Notes: a model not told the origin generated them from the sequence alone. A DNA stretch of 64,000 nucleotides from CAWCDJ01 sp963836015 (GCA_963836015.1 CAWIIF010000015.1:2352779-2416778); one strand, 5' to 3'. Positions 28,446-38,911 are shown, counted from the first letter of the stretch. Translations and numbers: made by a program.

Positions 28446-29638
28446 GAGGTTTCTCCCGGGAGTTCGATGGGCAGGCCGGCGTAATTTTCGGCCAGGACCG
28501 TGGCCGCCGCTCGCGACGTGGTGACTTGATCGAGCTCGGCAAGTTGGCGGCCGAGATCGAACGAGTCGCCCAAGTGGTGGAGCAGGGAAGTCATCCACCA
28601 GGAGAAGTGCTGGGCGCGCCAGACGCGGCGAAGGCAGATTTCAGAGTAGCGGCCGAGCAGGCTGGCGGAGCCCGTGCGATAGCGGCAGGCCAGCGCGTGG
28701 GCCAGAACGCAGACATCCGCGGCGGCCAGGTTGAGGCCTTTGGCGCCGGTCGGGGGCACGATGTGGGCCGCATCGCCTGCCAGGAATAGGCGGCCGTATT
28801 GCATCGGCTCCGCCACAAAGCTGCGCATGGCGGTGACGCCCCTCTGAAGAATCGGCCCCTGGTTGAGGCGGAAGCCCTCGTCGGTCTCGAAGCGGCGGCC
28901 GAGCTCTTCCCAGATACGATCGTCCGTCCACTGGGTGAGGTCTTCATCGGGGCGGCACTGCAGGTACAGACGGCTGATTCGCGGACTGCGCATACTCAGC
29001 AGGGCGAATCCGCGCTGGTGGTGAGCGTAGATCAGCTCGTGGGACGCGGGCGCAGCTTCGGCCAGGATGCCGAGCCAGGCGAAGGGATAGATTTTCTCGT
29101 AGCAATGCAGGGCCGCGGCGGGAATCGAGGGGCGGCAGACGCCGTGGAAGCCGTCGCAGCCGCCGATGTAGTCGCAGGCGATCTCGCAGGGCTCGCCGTC
29201 GTGGCGGAACCGGATGCGGGGGGAGCCGCCCTCGAAACCGTCGATGCCGACGCTCTCTACACCAAACAGGATTTGTCCGCCCGATTCGAGGCGCGCGGCG
29301 ATCAGGTCTTTCACCACCTCGTGCTGCCCGTACACGGTGATGGCGCGGCCGCCGGTCAGCTCGTGCAGGTCGATGCGATGCCCGCGGCGGTTGAAGCGCA
29401 GCTCGATGCCGTGATGCACGAGGCCTTCGCGTCGCATGCGGTCTCCGACGCCCGAGCGGAGGAGCAGGTCCACGGTGCCTTGCTCCAGAACACCGGCGCG
29501 GATCCGTTCTTCCACGTGCCGGCGGCTCTGGGTCTCGATGACGATGGACTCGATGTCCTCGAGGTGGAGCAGGTGCGAAAGCAGCAGACCCGCGGGTCCG
29601 GCGCCGACGATGCCCACCTGAGTCCGGAGTTCAATCAT
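28442..29638 (-). CDS. pobA: 4-Hydroxybenzoate 3-monooxygenase
   Basis: This 398-residue flavoprotein hydroxylates 4-hydroxybenzoate to protocatechuate with NADPH and oxygen. It has VGIVGAGPAGLLLSHLL for FAD, the HVEERIRAGVLEQGTVDLL region characteristic of PobA, GCDGFHGVCR, and LFLAGDAAHIVPPTGAKGLNLA, all near-diagnostic. It lies 11 bases after pcaF and overlaps the MetE-like gene by four bases on the same strand, so the three form an operon. It feeds the pcaHG-encoded ring-cleavage enzyme on the divergent arm. Confidence 0.95.
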   Translation of the reverse strand: MIELRTQVGIVGAGPAGLLLSHLLHLEDIESIVIETQSRRHVEERIRAGVLEQGTVDLLLRSGVGDRMRREGLVHHGIELRFNRRGHRIDLHELTGGRAITVYGQHEVVKDLIAARLESGGQILFGVESVGIDGFEGGSPRIRFRHDGEPCEIACDYIGGCDGFHGVCRPSIPAAALHCYEKIYPFAWLGILAEAAPASHELIYAHHQRGFALLSMRSPRISRLYLQCRPDEDLTQWTDDRIWEELGRRFETDEGFRLNQGPILQRGVTAMRSFVAEPMQYGRLFLAGDAAHIVPPTGAKGLNLAAADVCVLAHALACRYRTGSASLLGRYSEICLRRVWRAQHFSWWMTSLLHHLGDSFDLGRQLAELDQVTTSRAAATVLAENYAGLPIELPGETS

Positions 29639-29649
29639 CGGGGTACCGC

Positions 29650-30843
<1,194 letters not shown>

Positions 30844-30852
30844 TTTACTGGT

Positions 30853-30886
30853 GGCCGATTATCGCACATACGTTCGATGTTGACGC
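30853..30886. promoter_or_regulatory. Two PcaR/PcaU-like operator boxes in the pcaF-pcaI divergent region
   Basis: GGCCGATTATCGCAC (30853-30867) matches 12 of 15 positions of GTTCGATAATCGCAC, the PcaR (IclR-family) site as I recall it. GTTCGATGTTGACGC (30872-30886) matches 10 of 15. Both lie between the divergent starts, and the second covers a TTGACG that could be a -35 element. No IclR-type regulator is encoded in the window. Confidence 0.45.
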
Positions 30887-30900
30887 TGCGGTCCCTATAT

Positions 30901-30930
30901 GCGAGTATCGCGCTCTGGGGCGATATTCGC
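30901..30930. promoter_or_regulatory. Inverted repeat just before the pcaI start
   Basis: GCGAGTATCGC (30901-30911) and GCGATATTCGC (30920-30930) are inverted copies at 10 of 11 positions, with an eight-base spacer. The second arm ends two bases before the pcaI ATG, where a ribosome site would be expected and none is seen. It could be an operator or an mRNA hairpin controlling translation. Confidence 0.4.
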
Positions 30931-30932
30931 GC

Positions 30933-31751
30933 ATGGAGTTCCTCAGCTTACAGGACGCTGTGTCCCGCTATGTCCGCGACGGCGACCAGGTGGCGCTGGA
31001 GGGGTTCACTCACCTGATTCCGTTCGCGGCGGGACACGAGATCATCCGGCAGGGCCGCAAGGGTCTGACCCTGATCCGCATGACTCCGGATCTGATTTAC
31101 GACCAGATGATCGGCATGGGGACGGCGCGCAAACTGGTGTTTTCGTGGGGCGGCAATCCGGGGGTGGGGTCGCTGCACCGTGTGCGGGACGCGGTAGAGC
31201 GCGGCTGGCCGGAGCCGCTCGAGATCGTCGAGCACAGTCACGCGGCGATGGCCAACGCTTACGAGGCGGGGGCAGCGGGGATGCCCTGCGCAGTTTTCCG
31301 CGGGTATCGCGGCTCGGACCTGCCGTCGGTGAACCGCGACATCCGCTTCGTCACCTGTCCCTTCACCGGCGAGGAGCTGGCGTGCGTGCCGGCGCTACGG
31401 CCGGACGTGACGATCATCCACGCGCAGAGGGCGGACCGCGAAGGCAACGTGATGATCGAGGGGATCGTGGGGGTGCAGAAGGAGGCCGTGCTGGCGGCGC
31501 GAAGGTCGGTGGTGACGGTGGAGGAAGTCGTGGAGGATTTCGGGCCGCGGAGCGCGAACGCGGTGATTCTGCCGGCCTGGGCGCTGGGCGCGGTGGCGGT
31601 TGCGCCGCGAGGCGCCAGCCCTTCCTACGCCCACGGCTACTACCCGCGCGATAATGCCTTTTACATGGCGTGGGATGAAATCTCGCGCGACCGGGAGGGG
31701 TTCCGGACTTGGATGGAGGAGAACGTCCTGGGGGAAAGCGTGCAGCGATGA
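30933..31751 (+). CDS. pcaI: 3-Oxoadipate CoA-transferase subunit A (CatI/PcaI, GctA-like)
   Basis: This 272-residue protein is the alpha subunit of a family I CoA-transferase. It starts MEFLSLQDAVSRYVRDGDQVALEGF and has FSWGGNPGVGSLHRVRDAVE and HAQRADREGNVMIEG. The length and sequence follow the longer CatI/GctA branch, not the 230-residue PcaI of Pseudomonas putida. With its partner it moves CoA from succinyl-CoA to 3-oxoadipate. Position first in the pca operon makes the substrate assignment good. There is no Shine-Dalgarno at the ATG. The stop overlaps the pcaJ start by four bases. Confidence 0.88.
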   Translation: MEFLSLQDAVSRYVRDGDQVALEGFTHLIPFAAGHEIIRQGRKGLTLIRMTPDLIYDQMIGMGTARKLVFSWGGNPGVGSLHRVRDAVERGWPEPLEIVEHSHAAMANAYEAGAAGMPCAVFRGYRGSDLPSVNRDIRFVTCPFTGEELACVPALRPDVTIIHAQRADREGNVMIEGIVGVQKEAVLAARRSVVTVEEVVEDFGPRSANAVILPAWALGAVAVAPRGASPSYAHGYYPRDNAFYMAWDEISRDREGFRTWMEENVLGESVQR

Positions 31752-32527
31752 CGTACACGCCGGCCGAGATGATGACGGTGGCGGCTGCGCGCGCGCTGTG
31801 CAACGAGGACGTCTGCTTCGTGGGCATCGGGCTGCCGTCGGCGGCCTGCAACCTGGCGCGGTTGACGCATGCGCCGCACATCAACCTGATCTACGAATCG
31901 GGCACGCTGCGGACGCGGCCGGACGTGCTGCCGCTCTCGATCGGCGACGGCGAACTGTGTGAGACGGCGCTGACCACGGTCCCGGTTCCGGAGGTGTTCC
32001 GCTACTGGCTGCAGGGCGGACGCATCTCCGTGGGGTTTCTGGGCGGGGCTCAGGTGGACCGGTTCGGCAACCTGAATAGCACGGTCATCGGGGATTACGC
32101 GGCGCCCAAGGTGCGCCTGCCGGGAAGCGGCGGCGCCACCGAGATCGCCAACGGCTGCGGACAGATTTTCATCGTGATGCGTCAGGGGACGCGGAGCTTC
32201 GTCGAGCGGTTGGATTTTCTGACCTCGCTGGGACACGGACGCACCGGACGGGAGCGCCGTGAGTTGGGCATAAAAACGAGAGGCCCTACCCTGCTGGTGA
32301 CGGACCTGTGCGTGATGCGGCCGGATCCGGAGACGAACGAGATGATGGTGGCGAGCCTGCACCCCGGAATCACGCGCGAGCAGGTGCGCGAGAAGACCGG
32401 GTGGGAGGTGCGATTCGCGGATCGCGTGCCGGAGACGGTCCCGCCGGCGGTCGAGGAGCTCGAAGCGCTGCGCGACCTACACGCGCGGACTGCACGGGCC
32501 CACGGGCCGGCAGGGGGAAGCGAATGA
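31748..32527 (+). CDS. pcaJ: 3-Oxoadipate CoA-transferase subunit B (CatJ/PcaJ, GctB-like)
   Basis: The ATG at 31748 overlaps the pcaI stop (ATGA) and gives a 259-residue beta subunit (MTYTPAEMMTVAAARAL). HINLIYESGTL contains the glutamate expected to form the CoA thioester, followed by FLGGAQVDRFGNLNST and the GSGGATEIANGC loop. It belongs to the CatJ/GctB branch. Its stop overlaps the pcaH start in another ATGA, so the whole arm is translationally coupled. Confidence 0.88.
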   Translation: MTYTPAEMMTVAAARALCNEDVCFVGIGLPSAACNLARLTHAPHINLIYESGTLRTRPDVLPLSIGDGELCETALTTVPVPEVFRYWLQGGRISVGFLGGAQVDRFGNLNSTVIGDYAAPKVRLPGSGGATEIANGCGQIFIVMRQGTRSFVERLDFLTSLGHGRTGRERRELGIKTRGPTLLVTDLCVMRPDPETNEMMVASLHPGITREQVREKTGWEVRFADRVPETVPPAVEELEALRDLHARTARAHGPAGGSE

Positions 32528-33228
32528 ACGAGTATCCGAGAACCAAGCCCGGCACGCAGCCGGCATATCTCTACGAGCCATACCGATCGACATTGCGGAG
32601 GGCCCCGCTCCAGCCGCTGATCTCGATCCCGCACACAATCAGCGAGCTGACCGGGCCGGTGTACGGGCACAATCCAATCGGCGAGACGGACAATGACCTC
32701 ACGCGGCACTTCGCCGATCCGCCGCAGGGCGAGCGGATCATCGTGGCCGGGCGACTGCTGGACGAGGACGGCCGCGGGATACCGCATACCCTGGTGGAGA
32801 TCTGGCAGGCGAACGCCGCGGGCCGCTACCGCCATTCGGGCGACAACCATCCGGCGCCGATGGATCCCAACTTTCTGGGCGCGGGCCGGGCCATCACGGA
32901 CGACGAGGGCCGCTACCGGTTCCTCACCATCAAGCCGGGCGCCTATCCGTGGCGCAACCATCACAATGCCTGGCGTCCGGCGCACATACACTTCTCGCTG
33001 TTCGGTCCGGCGTTGCTGAGCCGGCTGGTGACGCAGATGTATTTCCCCAACGATCCGCTGATTCCGCAGGACCCCGTGCTGGGCGGGATTCCGGATGCGG
33101 AGGCGCGGCAGCGGCTGGTCTCGAGTTTCGACCTGTCGACGACGGAGCCGGAGTGGGCGCTGGGCTACCGGTTCGACATTGTGCTGCGGGGACGGCGCGC
33201 GACGCCGTTCGAGGAGGGAGCGCGGTGA
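32524..33228 (+). CDS. pcaH: Protocatechuate 3,4-dioxygenase beta subunit
   Basis: The ATG at 32524 starts a 234-residue intradiol dioxygenase subunit. The non-haem Fe(III) ligands are visible as Tyr in GRYRHSGD, Tyr in GAYPWRNHHNAW, and the two His of RPAHIHFS. The N-terminal arm (YRSTLRRAPLQPLISIP) is typical of PcaH. With PcaG it opens protocatechuate to 3-carboxy-cis,cis-muconate. It overlaps pcaJ and pcaG by four bases each. Confidence 0.95.
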   Translation: MNEYPRTKPGTQPAYLYEPYRSTLRRAPLQPLISIPHTISELTGPVYGHNPIGETDNDLTRHFADPPQGERIIVAGRLLDEDGRGIPHTLVEIWQANAAGRYRHSGDNHPAPMDPNFLGAGRAITDDEGRYRFLTIKPGAYPWRNHHNAWRPAHIHFSLFGPALLSRLVTQMYFPNDPLIPQDPVLGGIPDAEARQRLVSSFDLSTTEPEWALGYRFDIVLRGRRATPFEEGAR

Positions 33229-33776
33229 GCCTGGTTCCGAGCGGGTCGCAGACGGTGGGGCCCTTCTTCAATTTTGGACTGACCACCGACCCGAAGCTGG
33301 GGATTCTGGCGCGGGACGGCGCCGAAGGCGAGCGCATCCGGCTGGAGTTTCGGGTGGTGGATGGGGACGGCGCACCGACTCCGGGCGATTCCATGATCGA
33401 GCTGTGGCAGGCGGACGCACAGGGGCGCTATGGAGATGGCGATGCGAACTTTTGCGGCTTTGGCCGGCTCGAGACCGACGCTACGGGGTTGTGCGGATTC
33501 GAGACCGTCAAGCCGGGCCGCGTCCCCGGAAACGACGGGAGGCTGCAGGCGCCGCACATCAATGTCGTGATCTTCGCGCGCGGCCTGCTCAAGCATCTGC
33601 ATACGCGAGTCTACTTCGCAGGGGATGCGGCGAACGGCGAGGACGCGGTGCTGGCGATGGTGCCGGAGACGCGGCGCGCGACGCTGATGGCGCAGCCTGT
33701 GGCGGGGCAGTCGAATGCTTGGCGCATGGAGATACGGCTGCAGGGCGAGCGGGAAACCGTCTTCTTCGACGTGTAA
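33225..33776 (+). CDS. pcaG: Protocatechuate 3,4-dioxygenase alpha subunit
   Basis: The GTG at 33225 lies in the pcaH stop (GTGA) and gives a 183-residue protein starting VSLVPSGSQTVGPFFNFGL, the usual PcaG N-terminus. It has the family beta-sandwich (DSMIELWQADAQGRYGDGD, LQAPHINVVIFARGLLKHLHTRVYF) but not the full iron-ligand set, as expected for the alpha subunit. Upstream in-frame codons lie inside pcaH and are not used. Confidence 0.93.
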   Translation: MSLVPSGSQTVGPFFNFGLTTDPKLGILARDGAEGERIRLEFRVVDGDGAPTPGDSMIELWQADAQGRYGDGDANFCGFGRLETDATGLCGFETVKPGRVPGNDGRLQAPHINVVIFARGLLKHLHTRVYFAGDAANGEDAVLAMVPETRRATLMAQPVAGQSNAWRMEIRLQGERETVFFDV

Positions 33777-33785
33777 GATCGATTC

Positions 33786-35066
33786 ATGTTCACGCGATTG
33801 ATGGAGAGCCTGGCGGCGACCGAGCGGCTGTCCCAGGTATTCTCCGATGCGAGTGTGCTACGGGCGATGCTCGACTTCGAAGCGGCCCTGGCGAGGGCGG
33901 AAGCGCGATCGGGGGTGATTCCGGAAGCCGCGGCTGCAGCCATCGGGGACGCCGCGAACGCGGCAGGATTCGACACGGCGGAGCTGGCGCGGCAGGCACT
34001 GCGGGCCGGCACGCCGGCGATTCCGCTGGTCCGCATGTTGACCGAGCGGGTACGGGCTCGGGACGCGAAGGCGGCCGGCTTCGTTCATTGGGGCGCGACC
34101 AGCCAGGACGTGGTGGACACAGCGCTGGTGCTGCTGCTGCGCCAGTGCCGCCCGGTGCTGGAGGCCGATCACGAGCGTGTGATCCGCGGGCTGCGGCGCC
34201 TTTCCGAGGAGCACGCCGGCACCGTGATGCTGGGGCGCACCCTGCTGCAGCCGGCTCCTCCGATCACCTTCGGACTGAAGGCGGCCGGGTGGCTGGGGGC
34301 GGTGAGGCGCGGGTGGGCGCGGGTCGCCAGCCGTTTCGACGAAGCGCTGTACCTGCAGTTCGGCGGGGCCAGCGGGACCCTGGCCGCGCTCGGCGACCGG
34401 GGAGTCGCGGTCAGCGAGGCGCTGGCGCGGGAGCTCGGCCTGCCGTGTCCGGACGCGCCATGGCACGGCCATCGCGACCGGCTCGCCGCGTTGATGGCTG
34501 CACTCGGCATCTGTACGGCAAGCCTGGGAAAGATGGCGCTCGATGTCGCGCTGCTCATGCAGGGCGAAGTGGGCGAGGCTGCCGAACCGGGTGGAGAGGG
34601 CCGCGGCGGATCGTCCACCATGCCGAACAAGCGGAATCCCACTGCCTGCATGCTGGCCCTCGCAGCGTCCAAACGGACGCCCGGACTGCTCGCGAATTTC
34701 GTGGCGGGCATGGTACAGGAACACGAGCGCGCCGCCGGCGGATGGCAGGCGGAGTGGCCCGCCGTGGAGGGCATCGTGCAAGCGGCGGGGGTAGCACTGG
34801 AGTCGATGGCCGAGGTGGCGGAGGGCCTCACTGTGGACCGGGCGCGCATGCGAAGCAACATCGACGCGACTCACGGGGCCGTTTTCGCGGAACGGGCAAC
34901 GATCCTGCTGGCGCCGGAGATGGGGCGGGAAGCCGCCTACCACACGGTGGAAGAGACGGTCCGCCGCACCGGCTCCCCACCGGATTTGCCGGGCTTGCGG
35001 ATTCCGGAGGATTATCTGGGCAGCGCGGAAGCATTTCGCCGGCGGCTGATCGAGGGAGGGGACTAA
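33786..35066 (+). CDS. pcaB: 3-Carboxy-cis,cis-muconate cycloisomerase
   Basis: This 426-residue fumarase/aspartase-superfamily enzyme closes carboxymuconate to 4-carboxymuconolactone. It has VHWGATSQDVVDTALVL and the superfamily signature GSSTMPNKRNP with the flexible catalytic loop serine. The start MFTRLMESLAATERLSQVFSD is conserved in bacterial PcaB. It follows pcaG by nine bases and pcaL starts one base after its stop. Confidence 0.95.
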   Translation: MFTRLMESLAATERLSQVFSDASVLRAMLDFEAALARAEARSGVIPEAAAAAIGDAANAAGFDTAELARQALRAGTPAIPLVRMLTERVRARDAKAAGFVHWGATSQDVVDTALVLLLRQCRPVLEADHERVIRGLRRLSEEHAGTVMLGRTLLQPAPPITFGLKAAGWLGAVRRGWARVASRFDEALYLQFGGASGTLAALGDRGVAVSEALARELGLPCPDAPWHGHRDRLAALMAALGICTASLGKMALDVALLMQGEVGEAAEPGGEGRGGSSTMPNKRNPTACMLALAASKRTPGLLANFVAGMVQEHERAAGGWQAEWPAVEGIVQAAGVALESMAEVAEGLTVDRARMRSNIDATHGAVFAERATILLAPEMGREAAYHTVEETVRRTGSPPDLPGLRIPEDYLGSAEAFRRRLIEGGD

Positions 35067-35067
35067 G

Positions 35068-36216
35068 TTGCCGTTCGTCCATTCGCAGGGTTGCCGGATC
35101 TACTACCGGCTGGAAGGCTCCGCCAGGAATCCGCTGCTGGTGCTGGTGCATTCGCTGGGAACGGACCACGGCATGTGGGATCCTCAAATGCCGTCGCTAC
35201 TGCGCCACTTTCAGGTGCTGCGCCTGGACGTACGAGGCCACGGGGCGTCCGAAGCTCCGGCAGGCGACTACACCATCGCGCAACTCGCGGGCGATGTGCT
35301 CGCCGCTGTGGATGTCACGGGGCGCGAGCGATTCGCGTTTTGCGGGCTCTCGCTCGGCGGCATGATCGGGCAATGGCTCGGCGCCCACTTGCCGGGATGG
35401 ATCGATCGCCTCGTGCTGGCGAACACGTCGGCGCGGGTGGCCGACCCGAGCCTCTTCGAGACGCGCCGCAAGACTGTGCTCGAACAGGGGATCGGCGCGA
35501 TCGAGGAAGGGGTAATGCAGCGGTTCTTTTCGGCGCGGACCGTGGAGTTCAACCCATTGGCGGAATCGATTCGGGCGGTGCTGCGGGCGACCGATCCGGT
35601 GGGCTATGCGGGATGCTGCGCCGCGGTGCGCGACATGGATCACCGGCCGCTGCTGGGCGAGATTCGAGTCCCCACGCTGGTAATCGGAGGCGATCTCGAC
35701 GTATCGACGCCATGGGAAGGGCACGGCGACGTTCTGGCCGGAGGGATCGCCGGCGCGCAGGCGGTGCGGCTGGCGGCGGCGCATCTCTCGAATGTCGAGC
35801 GGCCGTCGGGATTCACGGCCGCGCTCTTCGATTTCCTCCTGGCGGGTGCGCCTGCGGATCCACTGGCTGCCGGATTCGCAATGCGCCGCGCCGTGCTGGG
35901 CGATGCGTATGTGGACCGGGCGGTGGCGAACGCGACGGAATTGACGCGAGACTTCCAGGAGCTGATTACGCGCTATGCATGGGGCAGCATCTGGACGCGT
36001 CCCGGTCTCGACCCGCGCACACGCCGCCTGCTGGTGCTGGCCATCACGGCCTCGCTCGGCCGGTGGGACGAGTTCCGCCTGCACGTCCGCACCGGCCTCG
36101 ATGCCGAACTCGAGCCGGCCGATCTCAAAGAGGTACTGCTCCAGGCGGCGATTTATGCCGGTGTGCCCGCGGCCAACTCGGGGTTCCATATTGCGGCCGA
36201 AGAATCCGCGCGATGA
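35068..36216 (+). CDS. pcaL: 3-Oxoadipate enol-lactonase / 4-carboxymuconolactone decarboxylase fusion
   Basis: This 382-residue protein starts with TTG after a GAGGGAGGGG ribosome site. Residues 1-255 are an alpha/beta-hydrolase (PcaD), with Ser95 in GLSLGG and VLRLDVRGHGAS before it. Residues about 265-380 are a carboxymuconolactone decarboxylase domain (PcaC), with RYAWGSIWTRPGLDPRTR, HVRTGL and LLQAAIYAGVPAAN. The fusion performs the two steps between carboxymuconolactone and 3-oxoadipate. It is known as PcaL in Actinobacteria and some others, and it is the last gene of the operon. Confidence 0.93.
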   Translation: MPFVHSQGCRIYYRLEGSARNPLLVLVHSLGTDHGMWDPQMPSLLRHFQVLRLDVRGHGASEAPAGDYTIAQLAGDVLAAVDVTGRERFAFCGLSLGGMIGQWLGAHLPGWIDRLVLANTSARVADPSLFETRRKTVLEQGIGAIEEGVMQRFFSARTVEFNPLAESIRAVLRATDPVGYAGCCAAVRDMDHRPLLGEIRVPTLVIGGDLDVSTPWEGHGDVLAGGIAGAQAVRLAAAHLSNVERPSGFTAALFDFLLAGAPADPLAAGFAMRRAVLGDAYVDRAVANATELTRDFQELITRYAWGSIWTRPGLDPRTRRLLVLAITASLGRWDEFRLHVRTGLDAELEPADLKEVLLQAAIYAGVPAANSGFHIAAEESAR

Positions 36217-36224
36217 GAGACCGG

Positions 36225-38720
36225 TTAGTCCGCGCGCAGGGCTTGAATGACATCCACGCGCGCGGCTCGCATCGCGGGCCACGCGGACGCGACCACGGCC
36301 GCTGCCAGCAATATGCCCGCCGCTCCAATCACGACCCACGGTCCCGGCATTCGCGCGGTCTCGAAATAACTGCCGGCCAGGCGCTGCAGCGCGAATCCGC
36401 ACGCTAACCCGGTGCCGATTCCCACGGCGGTAATGACAGCGCCCTCGGCGATCACCCGTGCAAGCAGATGCCGCGGCTGCGACCCGATCGCCAGCCGGAT
36501 GCCGAATTCGCGCGTCCGCGCGCTCACCGAAAACGCGAGCACGCCCGCCACACCGACCACCGCAATCATCAGGGCCACCATGGCGAAGCCGCCGAAAACC
36601 ATGGTGTTCAACCGGTCCGGCGTAAGCACCTCCGCGCGGACATCTTCGAGGGTGGCGGCGCGCTCCACCGGCTGGTCCACCGAGAGGGTGCGGATGGTCC
36701 GCGTGATCGGGGTGATCAGGGCATACGGATCCGATCGAACGTGGACGAAGAGGCGCCCGCCAAACAGGGGTCCTTGCCCGAACGGTTGATACACCGTCAG
36801 GGTCGGGCCGGGAACCAGGTGCTCGTCGTCGATATCCGCGGCGACTCCGATGATGCGCATCGGCGTCGGCTTCATATCGATGAACTGGAGGACCGGATCC
36901 GTCCAAATGACATGTCGGTTGAGCGCCTCCTGGTTCGGAAACATGCGCTGCGCCACGGTTTGGCTGATGATGGCGACCGGCTCGCTACCCTTGCGGTCGA
37001 GTTCGTTGAAATCGCGCCCGGCGATTATCGGTACGCCGAGCGCGGCGAAAAATCCCGGCGAGATGACGCGAAATTGGCCGCGCGGATCGTCTTCCGCCGT
37101 TGCCCGAGCGTAACCTTCGACCGTGAACTGCATGCCTGGGCCGTAGTTGCCTCCCTCGCGCCACGGCGTCAGGACGCCCATGGCGACGCCGTCCACGCCG
37201 GGCAACTGGTGAACACGCCGCATGGCCTCCTTGTAGAAGTCCACCACCTGGCCGTCCGAGCGCCCGTACGAGATGACGGGCACGTTGACCGCGAGGACGC
37301 GGCGCGTATCGATGCCGGTGTTGACCGCCTGCAGGGCGAGCAGCGTCTTGAGCAGCATCGCGGCGCCCGCCAGCAGGACAAAGGAGGCGGCGATCTGGGT
37401 AACCGCGAAGGCCCGCAGACGCCGCGAGGCGCCGCCCGTCATCCGCACGCTTCCGTTAGAGAGGTTGATTCCGTTCGACCGGTCGCCCGACGGCAGGCGC
37501 GGCACAAACGCCAGGAGCGCCGCGGAGGCGAGCGCCAGTCCGGCGCCGACCCACAGCATGCTCGAATCGACTGTCAGATCCAGCGCGCGGACCGAGAACC
37601 GGGATGCATACCGCGCCAGGATCGCCACCATGGGCCGGGCGCTCAGTACACCCAGAGCCGCACCTGCGCCGCAAAGCAGCAGGCTTTCCGCAAGAAGGAC
37701 GCGCCGGAGCGCGCCGGTGCTGGCGCCCAGCGCGGCCCGAATCACGAGCTCGCCTTCGCGGCGAATCGTCCGCGCCAGAATCAGGTTGGCCACGTTGGAA
37801 CAGGCGATGATGAAGACCAGGCCCGACGCCGCCAGCAGCACCCACAGCACGGTCCTGGCTTTGGACGTAATCTGGTCGCGCAGGAGCACGGCGTCGATGC
37901 GGAAGTCCGCCTTTGCGGGGTAGGCCTCGGGGTGGTCCTTCATCATCGCGCTGTGCGCCGCCTTAAGCTCGGCGCGGGCCTGTTCCAGGGTCGCGCCCGG
38001 GGCCAGGCGGCCAAACAGCTCGGTCATGCGATGGACGCGCCCGGTCACCATGGTCGCCGAGAGGTGGTGCGGACTGGTGACTACGTTGGCGATGATCTCC
38101 GTTTCGGCCGGATACGGAATGGATGGTTCCAAGACGCCAACGACAGTCGCGGTGCGCGCTCCGAACGACCCAAGCCTGACGACTTTTCCGAGGACGGACG
38201 GGTCGCTCTTCAGCGCGGTGGTCCAGAAACGATACGTCAGAACGACGGCGCCGGCGGCGGTCGGGCCGTCGTCCCGCATATCGAGCAGCCGTCCCAACAC
38301 CGGATGCAGACCCATCACGCTGAAGTACGTGCCGCCGACCACACCCGCCTGCACCTCGCGCGGCTCGCCCAGGCCGTTCAGGGTGAAGCCGATGGTGGAG
38401 AAATCGCCGAACGCGCTCACCGATTTGACGCTCTGCCGGAGGTCCTGAATCTCCGGCACGGAGAAGACTGCGTTCTCCATGCCCATACCCTTCGCGCTCT
38501 GGCGGATGTAAATCAGACGGCTTTCGTCGCGATTCACCAGAGGCCGCAGCAGAACTCCGCGGACCAGCGTGAAGATCGCGGCGTTGGCTCCGATTCCGAG
38601 TGCCAGCGTGAGGACCACGGTGATCGTGAGGCCCTTAGCTCCGGCAAGCGAGCGGAGGGCGTACTTCACATCACGCCAAAATGTCCCGAGAACCTCGGGT
38701 AAGTTCCATTGTCCTGTCAT
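36225..38720 (-). CDS. MacB/FtsX-like ABC permease, acidobacterial orphan (ADOP) type
   Basis: This 831-residue protein has the full double layout of the family: a first helix (ITVVLTLALGIGANAAIFTLV), a periplasmic MacB_PCD domain, an FtsX helix trio around VLLAASGLVFIIACSNVANL, a second periplasmic domain, and a second FtsX trio (VALMIAVVGVAGVLAFSVSARTREFGIR). The motif FWRDVKYALRSL at the start is a hallmark of the duplicated permeases abundant in Acidobacteriota. No ATPase gene is adjacent, as is usual for this group. The substrate is unknown; export of peptides or lipids is only inferred from MacB. Confidence 0.88.
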   Translation of the reverse strand: MTGQWNLPEVLGTFWRDVKYALRSLAGAKGLTITVVLTLALGIGANAAIFTLVRGVLLRPLVNRDESRLIYIRQSAKGMGMENAVFSVPEIQDLRQSVKSVSAFGDFSTIGFTLNGLGEPREVQAGVVGGTYFSVMGLHPVLGRLLDMRDDGPTAAGAVVLTYRFWTTALKSDPSVLGKVVRLGSFGARTATVVGVLEPSIPYPAETEIIANVVTSPHHLSATMVTGRVHRMTELFGRLAPGATLEQARAELKAAHSAMMKDHPEAYPAKADFRIDAVLLRDQITSKARTVLWVLLAASGLVFIIACSNVANLILARTIRREGELVIRAALGASTGALRRVLLAESLLLCGAGAALGVLSARPMVAILARYASRFSVRALDLTVDSSMLWVGAGLALASAALLAFVPRLPSGDRSNGINLSNGSVRMTGGASRRLRAFAVTQIAASFVLLAGAAMLLKTLLALQAVNTGIDTRRVLAVNVPVISYGRSDGQVVDFYKEAMRRVHQLPGVDGVAMGVLTPWREGGNYGPGMQFTVEGYARATAEDDPRGQFRVISPGFFAALGVPIIAGRDFNELDRKGSEPVAIISQTVAQRMFPNQEALNRHVIWTDPVLQFIDMKPTPMRIIGVAADIDDEHLVPGPTLTVYQPFGQGPLFGGRLFVHVRSDPYALITPITRTIRTLSVDQPVERAATLEDVRAEVLTPDRLNTMVFGGFAMVALMIAVVGVAGVLAFSVSARTREFGIRLAIGSQPRHLLARVIAEGAVITAVGIGTGLACGFALQRLAGSYFETARMPGPWVVIGAAGILLAAAVVASAWPAMRAARVDVIQALRAD

Positions 38721-38911
38721 GAAAGTGCCTCCCTTCCGAGTGTCTGTTCGACCCCGTCATAGAGATGTCGTTCGGCACCGGGCGTTTTCGACAGAGCTTT
38801 GAAAAAAATCCGCAGTCACAGACGAGCTGCCTATTCTTCGGAGATACCACACGATTGTGAAATCTACAAGAAGATCCGTCACGATACTCAGGGAACTGCG
38901 GTCGCAGTGCC

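Noticed and set aside
27000..28450. Programmed ribosomal frameshifting in the S9 peptidase and MetE-like genes
   Set aside because: No slippery heptamer or downstream pseudoknot typical of programmed sites was seen, and the two genes are unrelated; indels are simpler.
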